Positions 57,389 to 64,000 of a stretch of 64,000 nucleotides of DNA are shown here, in pieces. Source of the DNA: Phragmites australis (taxonomy: Eukaryota > Streptophyta > Magnoliopsida > Poales > Poaceae); the NCBI RefSeq assembly GCF_958298935.1, contig NC_084928.1, positions 23,343,501 through 23,407,500 of the forward strand, written 5' to 3'. The notes beneath the pieces are model-generated. The model ran no database searches and was not told where the DNA came from. It saw only the letters and a list, made by a program, of their open reading frames with translations. The translations under genes were made by a program, and so were the position numbers. Positions within the stretch are counted from its first letter, which is position 1. Each line of letters opens with the position of its first letter.

Positions 57389-58335
57389 TTAAGGTTTCTT
57401 GCTAATCGAATGGTCTAAACTCTGCCTTTGCTTGTTAGATGAAGGTAACGAGATCGACCAGCCAAGTTTATGGTAATCACCGGTTAGTCTGATGACTTTG
57501 TCATTGATGAACTCGGCTAGTTGTTCTTGAAGTGCGTTGATTTCAATAGGTAAGAGTTGATCTGTGGCCAGCTTGAGGAGCTGCAATTTCAAGAATTGAA
57601 TAAATCAATTCTATGAACATGTATCGGACCTTAAAATTAGTTATCAATATGTATGCCACCTATCTCAACATCGTTCACCTGGAGGGACTAGTCTCGGTGA
57701 ATCCGCGCATGAATTCCATTACATAAAAAGCACATAAATTATTGTCCGGACCCTGCTTCCTATAAGAAAAGTCATATCGGAATATTCATTCTTTCATGTA
57801 TAGCCGATGTCTAACACTCTTCTTGACATATCATGCGTACACTCCGTATGTGTGTGATTATTACCGTAAGTAGACTTAGATTCAATCATATCAAAGATTA
57901 CAATTGCAATAACGAAATGATCAAGTTTACCTTTGTAGCAAGTCAATGACCGGTTGATAGGTTTCTTTTGGATTATTTTTTGAGTCCAAGACAACAATCT
58001 TGCTAATGTCTGGCTGGATGATCAAGAGGATCCAGTGAAAACTGCATATTAGTCACCATAGGTTAGTTGGTCCTAATTTCTAACATTGTATTGCTTAAAA
58101 AGAGAAGAACATTCATTGAGGAAAACACATATCTAAAGTGGTGGGGTAAAAGTAAGAATTTATTTAATTGTAGCTCCATAATACACTCTAATGCATAGTC
58201 CTCGGTTTCTTTTGGTATGCTTTGGATCGTTGTCGGGTTTACTTTATGTGGGTCGATGAATCCCACATGGTGAATGCCTTCATTCCTGCATTTGTGTACC
58301 AACATTCTACACAAGAAATAAGTTAATACATTCAA
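57389..58335 (-). pseudogene. Ulp1-like (C48) peptidase part of CACTA protein, degenerate
   Basis: The block GIHHVGFIDPHKVNPTTIQS and NKFLLLPHHFRYVF corresponds to the C48 region usually reading LLPYNF.FHW; the His expected there is gone. Later VLSWTQKIIQKKP and the C-terminal LPIEINALQEQLAEFINDKV follow. Introns or frame changes separate the blocks, so the order is clear but no intact frame remains. Confidence 0.6.
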
Positions 58336-60850
58336 TCTAAGGGTACAAAAATGTATACTGTGAATTATATGTATATGACACTTACAGAGTCCAGCAACTT
58401 ATGATAGGCACATCGAGGGTATCTTGCTGGTACACTTGTGGAGAAAATCTCAATGCTTGTATCTGGCCTTGAACATTTATTTACCCTGCATCAACTCCTT
58501 CATCTACCACGTATGGAATTTTCAAAGTTGAAATGTTTGGTTTTTCCACACGTCTGGTGTGACCAACAATTCGCCAAATTTAAATTTCCATCTCTCGATT
58601 GCTTTTGGTGTCGAGGACTCGTCTAGAAGTTGCTCTCTTGTCATTTTGGATTCTTCAATAAATCTTTCTAAATTTTTTTCTTGTAGTATGTATTCGATCG
58701 TAGACTCCTTCAATTATTTCTTGCTACGGGTCTGATTTGCATTTAGGCTCAACAGGTTTTGCCATCTTCAAGAAAAACTTCTGCATTTCTATACGGATAG
58801 GTATTTTCTTCTCAGGCACTGGCTTTTACAAGAATTTCTTAACACTGGTGTCCACTTTCGCTCTGATTTCCTCTATAGTTTGTCATAAGGCAACATCTCA
58901 GGTGCTGCCACCTTGTTAGGTTGCTTTTGCTTCTGGGATGAAGTCAATTTATGAGATGAACTCAAATTCTTAGATTGTGCGCATGATATCGACTTCCTAG
59001 GGGGAGGAGTCGGCTCTCTTGGTGGCGGTAGTAGTGACTTCCGAGGGGGAGGAGTTGGCTCTCTTGGTGGCAGTGGTGGCGACTTTCAAGGGGTAGGAGT
59101 TGGCTCTCTTAGTAGCAGTGGTGGTGAGTTCCATGGGGGGGGGGAGTTGGAGATCTTCTTAGTGACGGTGGGGGTGACTGTGGTGGGGTCCGACTCCGCA
59201 TCAGACAACTCGTCTGTCTCTTCTTCAAACACTATATAGCGCTTGTGCCATAGAACAAAACCACCTACATTTGATCTGAGCCTCTTGTAACCCGTCTCTC
59301 GAGGGTAATCCATATCAATCTTATGGTATAGCCTTTGTATGGAGTCCACGTGGACCTTGGCGTATCCCCGCGGTATCAGGAGATCATTAAAGAGAGCTCC
59401 TTCAACGCATTGGTCAACCTGCTCCATAGCTATTGTGGTGGTAATGTTCAAGGTGCGCATGACAAGCTTACACACTTTTCTTTCTGTGATGTCATCCACG
59501 GGGTAATGAGCTAATTCTTCTTTTAGAAACCCCGCGGATGCGAAACTGCTCCGACGACAACCAGAGCTCAAAACATTATCTTTGCCTTATTGCTTCATGT
59601 TTCCTTGCTGAAGTGCTTCTTTGATTTTGGCATCTATCATCTGTCACTCTTATACAAGTTCTTGTTATACTAAAGCCAACATCTCTATCAATTCTGCTTT
59701 GGTTCTCTTTCAACTCCTGTAACTTTTGGCGTCTTGCGGGAATCCCTATTTCCAAGGTACCATACCCTTGCCTCTGGTGCGGCATGGGTGCTCATCGGTT
59801 TGTAGTGCTAAAGTTAGCTAGTCTTTGTCCCTTTGTGATCTGAAAGAGCCTTGGGAAGACTGGACGTGGGCATCTGAAATTCTTTGAGTCGCTTCCTGTT
59901 CTCTGTCGCTTTTGAACATTAGGTTGCCCTCTACTAACAAAGTCACCCCTCTCGTGTACAGATAGTGCTTCGCTCATTCAATCTAATCGGCCATTGCAGG
60001 TGTTACACCACTGCGGGTTACTTGTTCTTCCATCTCTTCCCACTTGTCGTATTTCCTCACATACCCACGCGAGCCAGTTCTGTGAGGGTATAAGTTCCAG
60101 TGGGATTTGGCCTTGTTTGCCTCACTTAGTTGTTGTGCTTCCTTTGACAGTCTATACTCTACGAAATCATTCCAAAATAGTTCCACCGTCCGATAATCCT
60201 CCCATTTCAGTGTCCAACCCTTTAAGTAATAATTTCTCCATAGCTTACCCTTGAAAGTCCTGAACACGGTGTCCATTTTTGATATGGCACGACTCTTTGC
60301 TTTGGCCATATTGCATCCTTCAGGGTATTCAAAATTTCCACCAACTTGCCCCACATAAGTTCCTTGATGTCATTGGGAACCACCCACTTGTCATCTCGTC
60401 TGCCTCTCCAACTTCTATATATGACTGCAACATGGTCCCTCATAAGACCCGATTGTTGTCTTGAATACCCCTAGAACAACTTTAGGTCTTGTGGGCTCCT
60501 CAACTGAATTGACCTCGGTGATGATGAAACGTCCCTTGGGTATCCTGTTGGGACCTCATCCACTCCTCTCTTCTCCGAAGTCTCACCCATTGGAGCATCA
60601 GCATCACGATTGATCTCATCCTCCAGAGCATCATCTACGGTCGTGCCCTGTGCAAAATCAACGATGTCTCAATCTCAAATTGATCCATGTTGACGTACGC
60701 ACTCGGGCTGCTACCTCCCGTCTGGTCCACCTCCATGTTTACAGGCTCATCTTGTACTGAGGCTGGACCCGGATCTGAGGTGAAGCCTTGTATCGGAGAG
60801 GGGACGGGGTGGGGCCGTGAGTGGCAGTTGGATTTTGTACATATCATTCC
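58336..60850 (-). pseudogene. N-terminal and middle part of CACTA tnp1-like protein
   Basis: Near 60635-60847 is the start (acidic, NMEVDQTGGSSPSAYVNMDQ). At 59983-60443 comes the Transposase_24-like block (WGKLVEILNTLKDA, WNDFVEYRLSKEAQQLSEAN, HWNLYPHRTGSRGYVRKYDK). At 59150-59571 is the conserved segment RGYAKVHVDSIQRLYHKIDM, VGGFVLWHKRYIVFEEE typical of En/Spm second genes, then a Pro-rich repeat. Stops separate the parts; 58438-58720 holds a decayed linker. Confidence 0.65.
58990..59135 (-). repeat. 45-bp coding tandem repeat
   Basis: Three units with period 45 (ggagt at 59006, 59051, 59096) encode a 15-residue Pro/Arg/Glu motif (PPREPTPP type). Followed by a G9 run at 59137. Confidence 0.8.
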
Positions 60851-60889
60851 TACATGAAAATGTAAAATTCTAATTACATGAAGTCCTGA

Positions 60890-61165
60890 ATTACAAGAAA
60901 GTGTAAATACATAAAATTTCTAAAATACATGTTATGATTTGCATGCCAAATATATATTCATATTATGACATCTTAACTGAAATACACATACAATTCACTA
61001 AATATATAAAAAAATTCTAAATACATGAAATTCTTATTATATGAAATTGTAAATACATAAAAATTCTAAAATACATGTTATGATTTACATGCCAAATATA
61101 TATTCATATTATGACATCTTAACTGAAATACCTCTACGATTTACTAAATACATGAAAAGTTAAAT
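60890..61165. repeat. 146-bp tandem duplication
   Basis: gtaaatacataaaa with the following 120 bases occurs at 60903 and again at 61049 with few differences; ttaactgaaatac closes both copies. Confidence 0.8.
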
Positions 61166-64000
61166 GAGGTAGCTCAAAAACACTACTACTACACTTCTAC
61201 ATGGTTCTTCCTTGCGAAATACCACAATTGGACAAAATAGCCAGGAAAACTGTTAGGTGATTATATCAATGAAATAATGAGAAATTGTACAAGAAATGAA
61301 GGTTTCAACCAATTAGGTAACAATATTTGATATTATTATTAAAGTAGCATGGCATCACATCTTTATTTTTAAACATGATCTTACATGAAAGTGACAGCAT
61401 TTCAAAAGCACAAACATCTTTCAATATGTTTAAAGCATCAAAAGAACAGCAAGTTCTCAGCTAGTAATTAGAACTTGGATAGAATACTCAAGTTTTAAAG
61501 CATCATCATGGACATTGCTACTGTGCCGAGTGAGAGAGAGTAGAAAATCTAAACAAAAGGCTGCAAACAAGTACTGATAGTACATAAAGGCTAAATCAGT
61601 TGCAACCAAATTTGTAACAACCCAAATTCTTAAAAAAACCAAGAAAATTTAAAACTTTTTCAAAGAAAATAAAATGGTTATAAAAAACTAAATAAAAACC
61701 CTAAGTACGAATGTGTGTCTTTATGCATATACACATATATGTGAGTATGTGTGCTATATGTAAAAAATACATATATACATTAAGGGCTATTTTTTTCCTA
61801 TAAAAGAATATCCATATATAAATATGTATATTAGTTGATTATTTGTTTGATTGATTGTTGATTGATTCTGTTAGCTAATATATTATATAAATGTGTGATA
61901 TATACGCTATATTTATAAATATACATGTGTATATATATGAGAGGAAATAGAAAAGAAAAAAAAAGCCTCTAGGGTTATTTGGACCGAAGCCTATCTTCCT
62001 CTCCTTCTCTCTTCTCTCCCTACCATCCAGCCCACCCAGTCAAGCCAGCCCGTGACGGCCCTCTTTTCCTCTTCTCTCCCCGCTTGGGCCAGCCACTGCC
62101 ACCCGCATCCTTCTGGGCCACTCGCGCGCCTCGGCCCAGCTGCAGCTGCATCCGCCCGCTGCCGAGCTAATCATTAGGACGATCATTTTTCATAATCACG
62201 CATACAATGATTAACCAAAATACTATTTCGTTAGTCCCAACATGTGTTTACTTCTAGGATCAGAACACACACTTTTACAATAAGCACATCATCACAAGAC
62301 ATAATAAAGAACGAGTAATTAAATTTAGTTATAAGTCTTTAAGTAGATTAAAATTTACAACAAAATACATAACCCGAACATTTGTTAGAGTAGTTACGCA
62401 GTGGAATAAGTTACATTACGCAAAAGATGGGTAGCATTGTTTGTCTTAAGGCACCATCCCAAAATAATGACACACGAGTAGAATGACACTACTCCCGCCC
62501 GTCGCCAACATCGGTGGGAGTAAAATAGCCAAAAACTAAATCTTTCTCACCTAAAAAGCACGTGAGTATGAAGGTACTCGCAAGATTTAATCCATAATGG
62601 ACACTTATAAATAGCCCGACTCCAAAGAGAATGCGTATGGGTAATTAGCAAGGACTCGGCCACAAGGTTAAGTAACTTCATATACAAAAGTGATTTGGAC
62701 TCAAATGTAAGCATCTACACCTAACCAAAACACCCTTATATCCTAAGATCATCAACATAACAAAGTTGTAACTTGTAACATATCAACTCCATATCAACAC
62801 CACCAAGCACTTCCAACCATACCATTACAACATCCCGATATCAAAGACTCTACGATTGATGTAAATGGACATAAGCATGCTCATAACCAAGAGTGTGATA
62901 ATTAGAATTTATATTACAACATGCAGGGGGTACATCTTTATCCACATGACACGAGGATCATTCAGCTTGTGTCACCCGCTAAAGTGCGCACAAGAGGGTA
63001 CCCGTTTCAACCTTTTCCAATTGAGCTCCGACCGTTTGAACATGCACCTATAGGTGCGAAGGTCTACTAGGGCTACTTCTGGAGCACCCTAGTTATGCCT
63101 CAAGGTGTTGAGGTAACTAGAACTACTCTCCGAGCAAACTAGATACCTCTACAAGCCTATTATGCCCATAACACCTTTACCACATTACCTCTACATGCCT
63201 ATTATACCCATGACACCATAGGCTAACAAACCAAAAGGTCATAACTACAAATGTTATTCGGCTTATCTACCATTATATCGATGTGGTAAGTACAAAATGT
63301 GCTAAAGTCAACTACAATAATGGACGGTGCTTATTCGATTCAAACGAACCTATAGCATTTAAGACTCTCTTCTCGAGTCATCCCTATTGTTCGCCCGAAT
63401 CTTGTCTCATCCATACTAACTAACACATCCCATCATTAACATTGTATTTGTAAAATAAGTGTAAGCCATAAGCTCACGAACGCTGGTCGAACCACCGCTT
63501 GACTTCTACCGATGAACTAAGCCTTTCTAAGCATGATATATTCATTTTAAGTTGGACCATTGAGTGCTATACTCAGGGTTACAATGGATAAAGAGATAAC
63601 AATACCAAGAAAGGGTAATGCAACAATTAGGATCTACTTCCAAAAGCCCAACCTCGACTATCATGCATGACATACATATAACATACTTTATCAAATTGAA
63701 GGCAACATATGATCCAAAGTAATGGGTGCAATATGCTTAGATACTTTGCCTTGCTCAAGTGCTTCACACACAATATCACAATCAGGTTTCACTTCAAGAA
63801 TACCCTCGTCGCTCTCCGGTTCGTCGATCACTAAAAGAAAGAACGATACATCATAATTAACGTGACAAAATGCTATGATACATGCACCAAATACCATAAA
63901 AAATTGAATGGGATATGAGGTACTGAGTAAAGAATATGATGCAACAAGAATCATATGAATTGAAGTGCGAAAGCTGACGAAATGCTATGATACATACACC
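61166..64000. other. Non-coding, LTR-like sequence; no gene seen
   Basis: At 61613 TGTAACAACCCAAATTCTTA starts a stretch (with a GC-rich end at 61985-62170) that looks like a Gypsy LTR; its right end could not be fixed. 62170-64000 is AT-rich and resembles LTR-type sequence, with no coding domain. A 25-bp direct repeat (aatgctatgatacat core) occurs at about 63864 and 63976. Confidence 0.35.

Larger units (their letters stand above)
57021..60850 (-). mobile_element. CACTA (En/Spm) element, 3' part, with tnp1/Ulp1-type gene
   Basis: Position 57021 begins CACTACAACAGAACGTGTC, a CACTA terminus, followed by subterminal repeats (ggtcc..tgatact, atcagtgccg, gcagtgatagg) to about 57200. Inside, on the minus strand, lies the second gene of grass CACTA elements. 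The transposase (TNP2) gene and the other terminus are not seen in the window; the left-to-right order implies they would be beyond 60850 or deleted. Confidence 0.75.

Overview
This is a repeat-dense piece of a flowering-plant nuclear genome, almost certainly a grass. The evidence is the mix of element families: a Tat-lineage Gypsy element with an antisense gene, a SIRE-type Copia element, CACTA, PMD-MULE, hAT and a (TA)n-flanked MITE, together with GC-rich coding sequence. The species cannot be read from the window. I see no rRNA or tRNA gene, CRISPR array or bacterial-style operon. Nearly all recognisable coding sequence belongs to decayed transposable elements. The one convincing host gene is an RNase III-like gene on the minus strand (about 29970-46049).

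Region 1, 1-17767. A Tat-type Gypsy element lies on the minus strand: 3' LTR piece 1-361, an antisense spliced gene 893-5298 broken by a non-autonomous hAT at 3561-4756, integrase, tandem RNase H, RT, protease and gag up to about 13000. It has no 5' LTR and abuts a truncated minus-strand Copia element (about 13000-17767) with its own 5' LTR and primer-binding site. The Copia gag is split by a solo Gypsy LTR (15272-16643) with a GTCTC duplication.

Region 2, 17768-27745. A broken LINE (17768-19497) joins a SIRE/Maximus-like Copia element on the plus strand. That element is interrupted by a second solo LTR of the same Gypsy family, in opposite orientation (24839-26226).

Region 3, 27746-46150. 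The RNase III-like gene has exon 1 at 45702-46049, exon 2 at 31353-31484 and exon 3 at 31105-31271. Two further phase-compatible exons, at 30435-30510 and 29970-30029, encode hydrophobic segments. Intron 1 is about 14.2 kb. It holds an LTR element (32113-37986, TSD CTTTA) that carries a nitrate/peptide-transporter (NPF) gene fragment and minisatellites instead of gag-pol, a retroposon with an 18-bp TSD, a non-autonomous CACTA element and a Micron-like MITE between (TA)n tracts. A tRNA-derived SINE lies in intron 4.

Region 4, 46150-64000. After non-coding sequence come a decayed minus-strand MULE with a plant mobile domain protein (about 49280-55445), a decayed minus-strand CACTA element encoding a Ulp1-like protein (57021 to about 60850), and non-coding LTR-like sequence to the end.

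Across unrelated elements many premature stops fall at CAG-to-TAG or TGG-to-TGA/TAG positions. This is what loss of methylated cytosine at CHG sites would leave, and it fits a long-silenced heterochromatic block around one host gene.
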